The notes beneath the pieces are model-generated. The model searched no databases and was not told where the DNA came from. It saw only the letters and a program-made list of their open reading frames with translations. The position numbers and the translations under genes were made by a program. A stretch of 64,000 bases of DNA from Picosynechococcus sp. PCC 7117 (GTDB lineage Bacteria; Cyanobacteriota; Cyanobacteriia; Cyanobacteriales; MRBY01). The DNA is taken from assembly GCF_001693275.1 (NCBI RefSeq), contig NZ_CP016477.1, positions 806,001-870,000 on the forward strand. The letters are read 5' to 3'. Positions 1 to 8,566 of this stretch are shown piece by piece. Each line of letters starts with the position of its first letter. The stretch's first letter is position 1.

Positions 1-976
1 CTAAGGTGGCGATCGCCGTTTGCCACTGTTCAATAATCTCTTGCCATTGGGCCACAGAAGAGGGCGGATTTTCAGCCATTTGGGCTGCCGTTGCTCCCTG
101 GGATAAGCCTGTGATTAGATTGCCAAGACTGCCATTGAGGGACTGGTAATCGGCGAGTTGGGTCTGCACTTCTCCGTACCGAGGCGACCAACGGGGCACG
201 GTTTCTAGGGTGGCGATCGCCTCTTCTAAATTGGCTTGGGCCTGGAGAATCGCTTGGCCAGAGGGATTTTCGCCAGCAGCAAACAGCGATCGAGCCGGAT
301 CAGCCAGTTGTGTGGCGGTGGTCAAGGGCGCACAGGCACCAATCACACAGGGACGACTCAAACCATAGCCCGCTACCCCCACAAGGACTAACAACAAACC
401 CGCACCGAGGATTAGAGGGCCTTTTTTGCGAGGGCGATCAGAGGATTCGGTAAACTCTTCTAGCCCCCCGTCAGCAGTGGTAAACCCTTCAAAATCGCCG
501 CTGGAATCCATCGGCTCTTCTTCTGGGGCGGCGGTGTCAAACGAGTCTTCTTCTAACTCATTGCCCACGGGCGGAAAGGGATCATCCGTGGCTTCGAGGT
601 CAATATCTTCCGGAAATTCAGATTGTTCAGGGGAGTCCGGTTCATTTTCTGGAGGTTCTCCATTGGAAACAGGCTCGACTTCAGACTGGGTGAGGGCGTG
701 GAAAGCATAGGGTTCGTTGGCCCCGGTGATTCGCAAATAAATGAGAGTTTGATGCCCTTGGACGCGGGGATCACCCTGGAGGCGATCGCGGATCAGCCGG
801 AAAAGGGGCGGGAGTTCTGTCGGGGCCGGAGCTTGATGTTGTACCAGGACAAGCAACAGACCTTCCTTAAAGAGACAACGCACCTGAATCGGGTCTGTGG
901 GGAAATATTCTGCTTCAAGTTGAGTTTGGAGATCCGCTTGCAGATCCTGGAGATTTAACGGGGCAACATCGGACAT
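1..976 (-). CDS. Unknown single-pass membrane protein, 3' part cut off by the window edge
   Basis: The frame is open from the ATG at 976 to position 1, giving at least 325 codons with the C-terminus outside the window. Residues 1-105 look like a compact folded domain I do not recognise (LFRLIRDRLQ, TLIYLRITG). Residues about 107-180 are acidic, low-complexity sequence rich in E, D, S and P. A basic RPRKKG patch then precedes one membrane segment at about 187-205, and an Ala/Gln/Leu-rich, probably helical region follows. This suggests a cytoplasmic N-terminal part and an extracytoplasmic C-terminal part. It faces the permease gene at 1077-2702 in the same direction across a 100-base gap. No function is claimed. 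Confidence is for the gene being real. Confidence 0.8.
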   Translation of the reverse strand, partial: MSDVAPLNLQDLQADLQTQLEAEYFPTDPIQVRCLFKEGLLLVLVQHQAPAPTELPPLFRLIRDRLQGDPRVQGHQTLIYLRITGANEPYAFHALTQSEVEPVSNGEPPENEPDSPEQSEFPEDIDLEATDDPFPPVGNELEEDSFDTAAPEEEPMDSSGDFEGFTTADGGLEEFTESSDRPRKKGPLILGAGLLLVLVGVAGYGLSRPCVIGACAPLTTATQLADPARSLFAAGENPSGQAILQAQANLEEAIATLETVPRWSPRYGEVQTQLADYQSLNGSLGNLITGLSQGATAAQMAENPPSSVAQWQEIIEQWQTAIATL

Positions 977-1076
977 AACCGCAAGAACAGCCTATGGACT
1001 TGAAATGTCATTGTAAGTAAAGCTCAAAAAAAAAGTCTTGTCAAAAGACCCCGGCGATCGCCAAAGCTCAGTTTAT

Positions 1077-2702
1077 TTAGCGGGACTGTTGCCGCAAAAA
1101 TCCACTAAAACTATCAACTCCCCAAGTAAGCAAGAGGAAACAAAGCAAGGTCAGACTAACGCCCCCATAATTAAAACTGCTCAATTGTTCCATCAGAAGT
1201 CGCCCCAGGCCGCCCGCCCCCACGAGGCCGACAATGACCGTTTCCCGTAGACAGACTTCCCAACGATAAAAACTGTAGGCAATAAAATTAGGCAGCGTTA
1301 AAGGCACCGTACCATAGAGCCAAACATTGCCTTCGCTACTGCCCAAGTTCCGGAGAGCATTGAGGGGCGCAGGAGGAACATTTTCAATTACTTCGCCCAT
1401 TAATCTGCCTAAAATGCCCAGGTTATGAATCCCCAGGGCGATCGCCCCCGGCAAAGTCCCCGGAAACATCACAAACACCACCACCAACGCCCAGATGGGA
1501 GCCGGAATACTGCGACAGACTAAAAGCACTAAATGACTTAAGAGCCGTTGTCCCCAGAAAATGGGCCGCTGATTTTTCGCTGCCAAAAAGGCCAGAAAGA
1601 ATCCGCCCACCCCAGCTAAGGTGATCGCCAAAATAGACATCTCCAGAGTCTGTAGACCCAGGATCGCTAACTGTTTTCCCTGGGCGAAATCGAAACTGAC
1701 GGTCTGGAGTTGAGTCATAACTTCCCCCAAAAAGTCTTGGCCCCGGCCAGACCAGAGTCGCGACCAATCGGGCTGAATATACCAAAATCCCCAAGCCACT
1801 AAACCACTACCGAAAAGCATCGTACCAAGGAGCCAATCCCGCCGCTGTCCCCCCAATTTGTAACGATGACTGTTGAGGTCAAAGCGACTGGTGCAATCTA
1901 GCCGTTGCCGCAAAAAATGGCTCCCCCAATCCACCATCCCATTCAACGCAATCAGGTCATAAAACAACGTCCAAAGCTGTTCGTAGCGGAGGGATTGCAG
2001 ACTTAAATAAATTTCATAGCCCAGGCCCCCAGCACCAATAATGCCCAACACAGCCGCCGAACGCAGGGAACATTCAAAGCGATAAAAACTGTAGGACAAC
2101 AAATTAAACAAAGCCTGGGGCAAAATCCCATAGAGAAAAGCTTGGGCCGTGGGGGCACCGCTATAAATTAAGGCTTCAAAGGCGGCCCGGGGAGTCTCAT
2201 CAATGATTTCGGCAAAAATTTTCGCCACAATCGCCCCAAAGGGAATGGCGATCGCCCCCAAGGCCACCACCGGATCTAGACCCCAAACATTAATCAAAAT
2301 TAGACCCCACACCACCTCATGGATCGAACGGGGTACAGCTAAAAGCAACCGGATGCCGCTTCCTAACCGCTTGCCTTGGGGAAACATCGTCTCCCAGAGC
2401 AGCTTGGCACTAAGCAGTCCGCCCACCGTGCCCAACACCAAACTCAAAAATGTGCCGCAGAGGGCATAGGCAAAGGTGGTCAAGGTTGCCTGGCAGGTCA
2501 GGAGGAGAAAGTCCGTTGTTAAATTTGGCTGAAAAGCGGCCCCCACAAATCGCCCAAGGGTGCCTAAACCCTGGCCATTAAATAGGGCTCCCCCCCGAAC
2601 GGTAACGTCGATCAAACTGCAGGCGATCGCCAGGCCAAAAAGACCAAACCCCCAAGCCTTGGGCTGAACATTTCGGGGCAGCGGCAGGGAGATTCTAAAC
2701 AT
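1077..2702 (-). CDS. phnE: Double-length phosphonate-type ABC transporter permease (PhnE-like tandem fusion)
   Basis: This is an inner-membrane permease of the PhnE family (phosphonate or phosphite import). About 541 residues contain two permease units. Each ends in the same pattern: a cytoplasmic coupling loop (around APTAQAFLYGILPQ and SSEGNVWLYGTVPL), then SYSFYR, then GAGGLG. The two units probably arose by internal duplication and could form the whole channel in one chain. I start at the ATG at 2702 because the frame upstream offers only a TTG. No PhnC-type ATPase or PhnD-type binding protein lies within the window, so its partners must be elsewhere and the substrate is uncertain. Membrane segments dominate both halves. 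Confidence 0.85.
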   Translation of the reverse strand: MFRISLPLPRNVQPKAWGFGLFGLAIACSLIDVTVRGGALFNGQGLGTLGRFVGAAFQPNLTTDFLLLTCQATLTTFAYALCGTFLSLVLGTVGGLLSAKLLWETMFPQGKRLGSGIRLLLAVPRSIHEVVWGLILINVWGLDPVVALGAIAIPFGAIVAKIFAEIIDETPRAAFEALIYSGAPTAQAFLYGILPQALFNLLSYSFYRFECSLRSAAVLGIIGAGGLGYEIYLSLQSLRYEQLWTLFYDLIALNGMVDWGSHFLRQRLDCTSRFDLNSHRYKLGGQRRDWLLGTMLFGSGLVAWGFWYIQPDWSRLWSGRGQDFLGEVMTQLQTVSFDFAQGKQLAILGLQTLEMSILAITLAGVGGFFLAFLAAKNQRPIFWGQRLLSHLVLLVCRSIPAPIWALVVVFVMFPGTLPGAIALGIHNLGILGRLMGEVIENVPPAPLNALRNLGSSEGNVWLYGTVPLTLPNFIAYSFYRWEVCLRETVIVGLVGAGGLGRLLMEQLSSFNYGGVSLTLLCFLLLTWGVDSFSGFLRQQSR

Positions 2703-2778
2703 CAATGGCAAGATTCGGCGGAGAGTATGGCAAAATTATCAACAAATAATTATTAAACACATTAAGGAAACCCTCATT

Positions 2779-2895
2779 ATGACTCCCTCTTTGGCAAACT
2801 TTTTCTATAGCCTCTTGGCTGGCACCTTAGTTGTGGTCATTCCTGCCACCGCATTTTTGATTTTCATCAGTCAGCAGGACAAAATTAAGCGCTAG
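2779..2895 (+). CDS. psbX: Photosystem II reaction center protein PsbX
   Basis: A 38-residue, single-span thylakoid protein of photosystem II. The start MTPSLANFFYSLL, the hydrophobic stretch VVVIPATAFLIFIS and the ending QQDKIKR are characteristic of PsbX, which sits at the periphery of PSII near cytochrome b559 and influences quinone turnover. A ribosome-binding AAGGAAA lies about 9 bases before the ATG. The gene is monocistronic by context: a divergent permease lies upstream and ycf66 follows after 134 bases. A hairpin closes the gene. Confidence 0.95.
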   Translation: MTPSLANFFYSLLAGTLVVVIPATAFLIFISQQDKIKR

Positions 2896-2922
2896 ATATT
2901 CCCTTCCAAAACACGAAACTGC

Positions 2923-2953
2923 GAGGTGGGCATTTTGTAACATTGTCCACCTC
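2923..2953 (+). terminator. Possible terminator hairpin after psbX
   Basis: Arms GAGGTGG (2923-2929) and CCACCTC (2947-2953) pair perfectly over 7 bp around a 17-base loop, followed by TATTTTC. The U-tract is weak, so termination is only likely. Confidence 0.45.
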
Positions 2954-3029
2954 TATTTTCATCTGAGATATCTTATAGTCTGGAAACGGAAGCCGTTAGT
3001 ATAGAAGGTAGAGTCAAGGGAGATCAACA

Positions 3030-3947
3030 ATGGTTAATTTTGGGCTAAATTCCGCCAGTATCTTGGGGATTGCGTTGGCTGCAGCGGGTGCATCCCTCTA
3101 TTTTTTACGGTCGGTACGCCCAGAACTTTCCCGCGACCACGATATTTTCTTTGCGGCGGTTGGGCTATTGTGCGGCTTCATTCTCCTGTTCCAAGGGTGG
3201 CGTTTAGACCCGATTTTACAATTTGGTCAATTTCTCCTGTCTGGCTCAGCGGTATTTTTCGCCATTGAATCAATTCGCCTCCGGGGTTTGGCCACAGAGC
3301 AAGCCCGCCGCAATACGCCCATTGTGGACGATGAACGGCCCGTCAGTCGGGTTTATCGGGCGGAGCTGGATCAGATTGAGCCTTACCAGGGGGAAGAACG
3401 CTATGAACGTCGGTTGCGGGGCTACCCTGAACCCCGTTCGAGTCGGAACCGGGGCTATGAAGATGAAGCCCCCCGGGGAACGAGTACCCGACCCAGTAGC
3501 CGCCCCACCAATCGTCCTCCCACGGATTACGGTGATCGCCCCAGTGGCCGACCCACCAGTCGTCGCCCCAGTCGCCCCACACCCCCTAGCCGCCGCCCCC
3601 GTCCAGATCGCTATGACAATGGCGGCTACGATGCCTATGGCCCCAGCGGCAATGTCACCGATGTCTGGTCAGAAGATGCCTGGGAACAAGGCGATCGCCC
3701 CGTCAATGAAGCGCCCCGTCGTCCCCGCCGCCCCCGGCCCGATGATGAGCCGCCAGCCCCCCGTCGTCCCCGTCGCCCTCGCCCCGATGATTATGGTGCC
3801 CCCGACGAAGAAGTGGCCACCGTTGACTATCAACCCATTGATGGCGCTTCCTTTGGGGAGGATCAAGATTGGGATGATCCGGCCCCCGACAATCCAGAAA
3901 TGCCAGAAGGCGATCGCCCCAACAATCCCGTCAATTTCGACTACTAA
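3030..3947 (+). CDS. ycf66: Ycf66 family protein
   Basis: A membrane protein of the Ycf66 family, conserved in cyanobacteria and some plastids; its function is not established. Residues 1-100 carry the family domain: a first hydrophobic segment (ILGIALAAAGASLYFL), the SVRPELSRDHDIFFAAVGLLCG stretch with a second segment, and a third around 65-80. From about residue 105 the protein becomes a long, hydrophilic, Arg/Pro/Asp-rich tail with repeated RRPRRPRPDD units, so it is much longer than short family members. A clear AGGGAG ribosome-binding site precedes the ATG. A TATAGT sequence about 60 bases upstream could be a -10 element. Confidence 0.88.
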   Translation: MVNFGLNSASILGIALAAAGASLYFLRSVRPELSRDHDIFFAAVGLLCGFILLFQGWRLDPILQFGQFLLSGSAVFFAIESIRLRGLATEQARRNTPIVDDERPVSRVYRAELDQIEPYQGEERYERRLRGYPEPRSSRNRGYEDEAPRGTSTRPSSRPTNRPPTDYGDRPSGRPTSRRPSRPTPPSRRPRPDRYDNGGYDAYGPSGNVTDVWSEDAWEQGDRPVNEAPRRPRRPRPDDEPPAPRRPRRPRPDDYGAPDEEVATVDYQPIDGASFGEDQDWDDPAPDNPEMPEGDRPNNPVNFDY

Positions 3948-3976
3948 TTGCCCGAATTTTCTGCCCATTAACGAAC

Positions 3977-4513
3977 GTGTTTAGGCAAACCCCTTGCTTT
4001 CTCTGGTTGTTGACAATATTCCTGGGACTAGGAGGCTGCTCCTTTGGCAACACCCCCTTAACCCCCGTTTCCCTCAATAGCCGCTTCCACGATGAACAGC
4101 CTGCGTTGAGTGGGGACGGTCGCTGGTTAGCCTTCATTTCCAATCGCCATGGCACCAGTGAACTGCTTTTTTATGACTTAAACCAAAAGCAGTTTGTGGA
4201 ATTGCCGAATCTCAATCAAAAAAATGCGATCTATGAAAGTCCAAGCCTGAGCCGTACCGGGCGTTACCTCGTTTACCTGTCGAGTCCCCTGGGGAAGCCG
4301 GATATTATTCTCTATGACCGAGCAACCAAGCAGTCTGATATTTTGACCCAGGGCTATCGCCACTGGGTGCGCAACCCCCAAATTAGCCCCGATGGCCGCT
4401 ATGTAGTGTTTGAATCAGCTCGGCGGGGCCAGTGGGATATTGAGGTTTTAGACCGTGGCCCGAATATTGAATTTGATTTACCCCAGGAAGTGATTGTCAA
4501 TCCGTCGGGTTAA
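3977..4513 (+). CDS. TolB-like beta-propeller lipoprotein
   Basis: A predicted exported lipoprotein of 178 residues. The N-terminus has a hydrophobic signal ending in the lipobox LGGC (cysteine at about residue 21). The mature part has WD40-like/TolB-type blades, seen as repeated patterns such as EQPALSGDGRWLAFIS, ESPSLSRTGRYLVYLS and NPQISPDGRYVVFES. Three to four blades are too few for a closed propeller, so it may multimerise or be a reduced family member. The start is a GTG at 3977, 29 bases after ycf66, so cotranscription with ycf66 is possible. TolB itself works in the Tol-Pal envelope system; that role is not shown here. Confidence 0.75.
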   Translation: MFRQTPCFLWLLTIFLGLGGCSFGNTPLTPVSLNSRFHDEQPALSGDGRWLAFISNRHGTSELLFYDLNQKQFVELPNLNQKNAIYESPSLSRTGRYLVYLSSPLGKPDIILYDRATKQSDILTQGYRHWVRNPQISPDGRYVVFESARRGQWDIEVLDRGPNIEFDLPQEVIVNPSG

Positions 4514-4643
4514 CTGCGCCGCTGTAGGTAAGTTGGCGATTGCTTCAGCGGAAAATGTTGAGCCCCATTGCTATGGGCAATTGTTAACAATGTGAGAAAA
4601 AGTCGTCTTGCTCCACCTTGACAGATGAGTAGATCGGAGTATT

Positions 4644-4772
4644 ATGTCATATATCTTAACTTTTATTGACTGTGCGCTCCCTAACCGCCCCACCATGACA
4701 GCTAGGGAAGTAAAAATCCGCACCAACGCCATTCGGGCGATCGCCTTTTGCAGCAGAAATAGTATTGAATAA
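4644..4772 (+). CDS. Possible 42-residue upstream ORF coupled to the next gene
   Basis: An ATG at 4644 opens a 42-codon frame that ends in TAATG, so its stop overlaps the start of the gene at 4772 by one base. Such overlap is typical of translational coupling. The peptide (MSYILTFIDCALPNRP at its start) is not recognised, has no strong ribosome-binding site, and contains a HIP1-like GCGATCGCC. It may be a chance frame within a leader. Confidence 0.25.
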   Translation: MSYILTFIDCALPNRPTMTAREVKIRTNAIRAIAFCSRNSIE

Positions 4773-4987
4773 TGATTAACCCATCGATTTTGAGTCTCGG
4801 AGTTGCTGCTTGTGCAACTTGTTTGAGTGTCACCACAAAGGAAGAAATTGTCAAAGTTGCTACGGGATGTGTGGCTATCCTCGCCGGATTTCTGGCCTTG
4901 TGTTACGCCCCCTGGGTCGTTAAGGTACTCGTCATTGCATTACCAATCATCATCGAGCGCCTCAAAGCCCGTTCTTCTGATCTTTGA
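4772..4987 (+). CDS. Small hydrophobic protein of unknown function
   Basis: A 71-residue protein, largely hydrophobic, with probable membrane segments at about 5-20 and 30-62 and a short charged end (ERLKARSSDL). It starts with MINPSILSLGVAACATC. I do not recognise the family. The start ATG overlaps the stop of the possible short upstream frame. It converges with the hydrolase gene ending at 5016 and lies only 28 bases from it. Confidence 0.55.
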   Translation: MINPSILSLGVAACATCLSVTTKEEIVKVATGCVAILAGFLALCYAPWVVKVLVIALPIIIERLKARSSDL

Positions 4988-5015
4988 ATTTCTGTTCGAC
5001 TTTCTGACTATTGTG

Positions 5016-6098
5016 CTATTGTTGCGCTGTCGTGACAGAACGAGTCCGGTGGTGCCGACTTAACTGTTGGTCAAACCAAGAAAGAATTCTTTGCCATGCC
5101 CACCAGGGGTCACTGTCTCCCCAATGATTTTGACATTGGCGATCACTAATGTAACCCACATGGCCCCCAAACTTTGTAATTTGGGTATTTAGGTGAGTAT
5201 TCCGTTGATCGACATAGCGGAGATCTTCAACAAGATCCGGCGCAAAGAGGGGATCATCCGCTGCATACAAAATAAAAGTCGGCCTGTGTAAATCCTGGAG
5301 AAAATAAAGGGGGCTACTGGCCTCGTAATAAGCTTGGGTTGTGGTGAAACCCAGCTTGGGAATCACGAGATACTGATCAAACTCTCGGATTGTCGTCGCC
5401 TTTTCAATGGTTTCAGTCTGGAAAGCGTGGGGATGGTAGCTTTGTAACTGCCAAGCCAGCTTCTGTAGATTTTTGGCGATCGCCTGCTCAAAATAGCATT
5501 TGAACGGATGTTTTTCGAGATAACTGAGGGAACGGTGGGATTCTAAACTGGGGCAAATAACAGCGCCCGCAAGAATATCTTCTGGTTGCAACCCTAAAGC
5601 CTTTAAATCCAATTCCTGGGCTTTTTTTAATCCCCACAAAGCTAATTGTCCCCCCAGAGAATAACCAGCAAAGAAAAAAGGCGGCCTTAACCCCAGTTGT
5701 TGTTTGCCCTGGGCTGCTAGACGCACAAAATCTTCGCCTTCAAGGAGGCCGTCACTGGTCAAATCAGGGGAGAGGGCTGCTGTTTTACCATGGGCACGCC
5801 AATCGAACAATAAAACACCATAGCCTGCCTGGAAAGCCTTATGGGCGAGAATTTCTAGAAACCATTGGTCTTCTAAACTGCCGGTAATGCCATAGGTAGC
5901 AACGATCGTTCCTTTTGAATTACTGGGTTGCGCATATTGGCAAAAAATAGGCGTTTGATTCGCCCCCGTCAGGATCACCTCCCGATACTTTAAAGGAGAT
6001 GTTTTTGGTTGACTGTGCCACTGTTTCGCAGCACCAAAGGCCGCATAGATTGTCATGGCAATGCCAGACCGTAACCAGAGGGGCGGTTGATAAAACAT
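5016..6098 (-). CDS. Alpha/beta hydrolase
   Basis: A 360-residue alpha/beta-hydrolase-fold protein of the YheT/COG0429-like type. The nucleophile elbow is GYSLGG (about residue 145), the acid is probably the first Asp of ADDPLF, and the catalytic His lies in GGHVGYIS, so the triad looks complete. The strand before the elbow carries LLFDWRAHGKT. A hydrophobic N-terminus may associate with the membrane. The substrate cannot be inferred; esterase or lipase-like chemistry is usual. It lies 17 bases downstream of the ABC-F gene on the same strand and may be cotranscribed. Confidence 0.82.
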   Translation of the reverse strand: MFYQPPLWLRSGIAMTIYAAFGAAKQWHSQPKTSPLKYREVILTGANQTPIFCQYAQPSNSKGTIVATYGITGSLEDQWFLEILAHKAFQAGYGVLLFDWRAHGKTAALSPDLTSDGLLEGEDFVRLAAQGKQQLGLRPPFFFAGYSLGGQLALWGLKKAQELDLKALGLQPEDILAGAVICPSLESHRSLSYLEKHPFKCYFEQAIAKNLQKLAWQLQSYHPHAFQTETIEKATTIREFDQYLVIPKLGFTTTQAYYEASSPLYFLQDLHRPTFILYAADDPLFAPDLVEDLRYVDQRNTHLNTQITKFGGHVGYISDRQCQNHWGDSDPWWAWQRILSWFDQQLSRHHRTRSVTTAQQ

Positions 6099-6115
6099 AA
6101 AACTACATCTTGCTA

Positions 6116-7816
6116 TTATTTTTTAGTCGCTTTCTTGGCCAATTGCTTGGCTTTTTTTGCTGCTTTTTTCGCCGCTTCTTGCTCTGCTTTTAGACGTCGT
6201 CGTGCTGCTTCTTTTTCTTGTTCGATTTTTTCAAGATAGTAATGATAATCGCCGTTGTAAACAATAAATTCTCCGTCGCGAATTTCGACAATTTTATTGG
6301 CGACTTGGGAAATAAAGAAACGGTCGTGGGAGACAATCGCCACGGTGCCGTCATATTCCTTGAGGGCGTTTTCCAACATTTCCTTCGCTGGAATATCAAG
6401 GTGATTGGTCGGCTCATCGAGGATTAGAAAATTTGCGGGCCGCAGCAACATTTTTGCCAGGGCTAACCGGGCTTTTTCACCACCACTAAGGGCACCTACT
6501 TTTTTGAAAACGGTGTCGCCACTAAAGAGGAATTGCCCTAGGAGCGTCCGGACTTCGCCATTTTTCCAATCGGGTACTTCATCGTGGATCGTATCCATTA
6601 CCGTTTTTTCAAGGTCGAGAGCTTCAGCTTGGTTCTGCTCAAAATAACCGGGAATGATGTTGTGGGTGCCAATTTTAACGTTGCCTTCGTCGTAGCTTTC
6701 CATGCCCATGATCATGCGTAGAGTTGTGGACTTGCCACAGCCATTCGGCCCTAGAAAAGCAATGCGATCGCCGCGTTCGATGGCCAGATTCGCACCGAGA
6801 AACAGAATTTTGTCGTCGTAGGTGTGGGTCAAATCCTGAATCGTCACCACCTCCTGGCCACCCCGGGGCGCTGGGGGAAACTGGAACTTGAGGGTGCGCA
6901 CATCACTAATGGGTGCTTCGATGCGTTCGACCTTATCTAATAGTTTTTCGCGACTTTTTGCCTGGGTGCTGCGGGTGGCACTCGCCCGGAATTTTTCAAT
7001 GAATTCCTGTTGTTTGGCCAAGTCTTTTTGTTGGCGCTCAAAGGCAGATTGCTGGGCGTCTTTATTTTCTGCTTTTTGTTGCAAATACTGGGAATAGTTA
7101 CCGAGGTAAGTGGTCGAAATTCCCCGCTCTGTTTCAACGATTTTCGTACAAAGGCGGTCTAGAAATTCTCGGTCATGGGAAATAATTACCATCGGCGTCT
7201 TTAAACCCCGGAGATAATTTTCCAACCATTCAATAGTTTCTAGATCTAAATGGTTAGTTGGCTCGTCTAGGAGGAGAATATCTGGTTCCTGAAGGAGAAT
7301 TTTGCCCAAACTGATCCGCATCTGCCAGCCGCCACTAAAGGAACTCACCAGGCGATCGCCATCTTCGATCTCAAAGCCCACTTCCGGGAGAATTTTTTCA
7401 ATTTGGGACTCTAAACGATAGCCATCAAGGGCTTCAAATTTTCGCTGGGCCCGGTCAAGCTGGTGGATCAGATCATCTAAATCGGCATCCGGCTCGGCCA
7501 TTTCATGCTGAATGCGGTGGATTTCATCCTGCACAGCATTGGCTTCTGTGAAGACTGTCCATAGTTCTTCGCGCACAGTGCGCGTCGGCACCACATCAAA
7601 TTCTTGGGTTAAATGGGCAATGCGCAGATCAGCCGGACGAATAATTTCGCCATCCGTCGGCTCCACTTCCCCCATAATGATCTTCATCTGGGTAGATTTT
7701 CCCGCACCGTTGACCCCCACAAGGCCGACCCGTTCACCCGTTTTCACTTCCCAGTTAATATCCTTGAGAACTTCGCCGGTGGGATAAATTTTGCGGATGT
7801 GCTCAAGTCTTAACAT
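6116..7816 (-). CDS. ABC-F family ATPase
   Basis: A soluble duplicated ATPase with two nucleotide-binding domains and no membrane segments, as in ABC-F translation factors (EttA/Uup/YfmR types) that bind the ribosomal E site. Domain 1 has GVNGAGKST, SFSGGWQMR and ILLLDEPTNHLDL. Domain 2 has GPNGCGKST, LSGGEKARLALA and FLILDEPTNHLD. Between them lies the charged linker (about 240-310, Gln/Lys/Arg rich) that inserts toward the peptidyl transferase centre in characterised members. The extreme C-terminus is a Lys/Ala-rich tail. The length, 566 residues, is normal. Which ABC-F subtype it is cannot be settled by eye. Confidence 0.9.
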   Translation of the reverse strand: MLRLEHIRKIYPTGEVLKDINWEVKTGERVGLVGVNGAGKSTQMKIIMGEVEPTDGEIIRPADLRIAHLTQEFDVVPTRTVREELWTVFTEANAVQDEIHRIQHEMAEPDADLDDLIHQLDRAQRKFEALDGYRLESQIEKILPEVGFEIEDGDRLVSSFSGGWQMRISLGKILLQEPDILLLDEPTNHLDLETIEWLENYLRGLKTPMVIISHDREFLDRLCTKIVETERGISTTYLGNYSQYLQQKAENKDAQQSAFERQQKDLAKQQEFIEKFRASATRSTQAKSREKLLDKVERIEAPISDVRTLKFQFPPAPRGGQEVVTIQDLTHTYDDKILFLGANLAIERGDRIAFLGPNGCGKSTTLRMIMGMESYDEGNVKIGTHNIIPGYFEQNQAEALDLEKTVMDTIHDEVPDWKNGEVRTLLGQFLFSGDTVFKKVGALSGGEKARLALAKMLLRPANFLILDEPTNHLDIPAKEMLENALKEYDGTVAIVSHDRFFISQVANKIVEIRDGEFIVYNGDYHYYLEKIEQEKEAARRRLKAEQEAAKKAAKKAKQLAKKATKK

Positions 7817-7889
7817 CGGGAAAAACTCCTGGTTGGGATCAGCATCAGTCTATAACAAATTGTAAACTTTTTTCGTTCACTCCTTTGCC

Positions 7890-8555
7890 ATGACCCGTAG
7901 TAGCCTCTCCCTGGACGCCCCTTTATATGATTACCTCCTCCACATTTCCCTCAAAGAGCATCCCGTCCTCAAAGAATTACGGGAAATCACGGCCCAACAC
8001 CCAGCGGCCCGGATGCAGATCGCCCCGGAACAGGGTCAATTGATGGCCTGGCTCGTGCAACTGCTGGGGGCGCGGAAAACTCTAGATATCGGCGTTTTTA
8101 CGGGTTACAGTGCTCTCGTTGTCGCCTTAGCGCTGCCGAAAAATGGAAAAGTCATTGCTTGCGATCGCGACCCAAGGCCAACGGCGATCGCCCAAACCTA
8201 TTGGGAAAAAGCAGGGGTCGCCGAAAAAATTGAACTCCGCCTTGCCCCAGCCCTCGAAACGTTAGATTTTCTTCTGCTAGCGGATGGCCAAGCGGGTACC
8301 TTTGATTTTGCCTTCATTGACGCGGATAAAGGAAATTATCTAAATTATTTTGAGCGGTCTCTCAAACTATTGCGGGTCGGCGGTGTCATTGTCATTGATA
8401 ATGTGTTGTGGTCGGGACGCGTGGCCGATCCAGCGGATCAAGACAAACGTACGGAAAAAATTCGCGCTTTCAATGAAGCTTTGTACAACGACCCACGCAT
8501 TAGTTTGACGGTATTGCCTGTGGCTGATGGTCTGACCCTCGCCCGCAAACTTTAG
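7890..8555 (+). CDS. SAM-dependent O-methyltransferase (family 3)
   Basis: A 221-residue class I methyltransferase related to caffeoyl-CoA/catechol O-methyltransferases. The SAM-binding motif is LDIGVFTGYSALVVALALP (about 68-86); DFAFIDADKGNYLNYFE and VIVIDNVLWSGRV give the divalent-metal-binding acidic residues (Asp in DADK, Asp-Asn in IDNVLW). Cyanobacterial members act on phenolic acceptors in vitro, but the physiological substrate is unknown. The gene is divergent from the ABC-F gene, with a 73-base shared upstream region, and converges with the glycosyltransferase. Confidence 0.9.
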   Translation: MTRSSLSLDAPLYDYLLHISLKEHPVLKELREITAQHPAARMQIAPEQGQLMAWLVQLLGARKTLDIGVFTGYSALVVALALPKNGKVIACDRDPRPTAIAQTYWEKAGVAEKIELRLAPALETLDFLLLADGQAGTFDFAFIDADKGNYLNYFERSLKLLRVGGVIVIDNVLWSGRVADPADQDKRTEKIRAFNEALYNDPRISLTVLPVADGLTLARKL

Positions 8556-8566
8556 AAAAATCTGGC

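Noticed and set aside
426-958. Plus-strand open frames at 426-710 and 623-958
   Set aside because: They lie antisense to the left-edge membrane protein, whose frame has better codon use and composition.
1038-1250. Plus-strand 70-codon frame
   Set aside because: Antisense to the permease 3' end, low-complexity and without a ribosome-binding site.
3500-3800. Possible CRISPR-like or tandem repeat from regularly spaced GTCGCCCC/CGCCCC words
   Set aside because: These are codons of the Arg/Pro-rich Ycf66 tail within an intact frame, with irregular spacing.
3223-3984. 253-codon frame in a second plus frame over ycf66
   Set aside because: A Met/Pro/Ala-rich shadow of the repetitive Arg/Pro codons of the Ycf66 tail.
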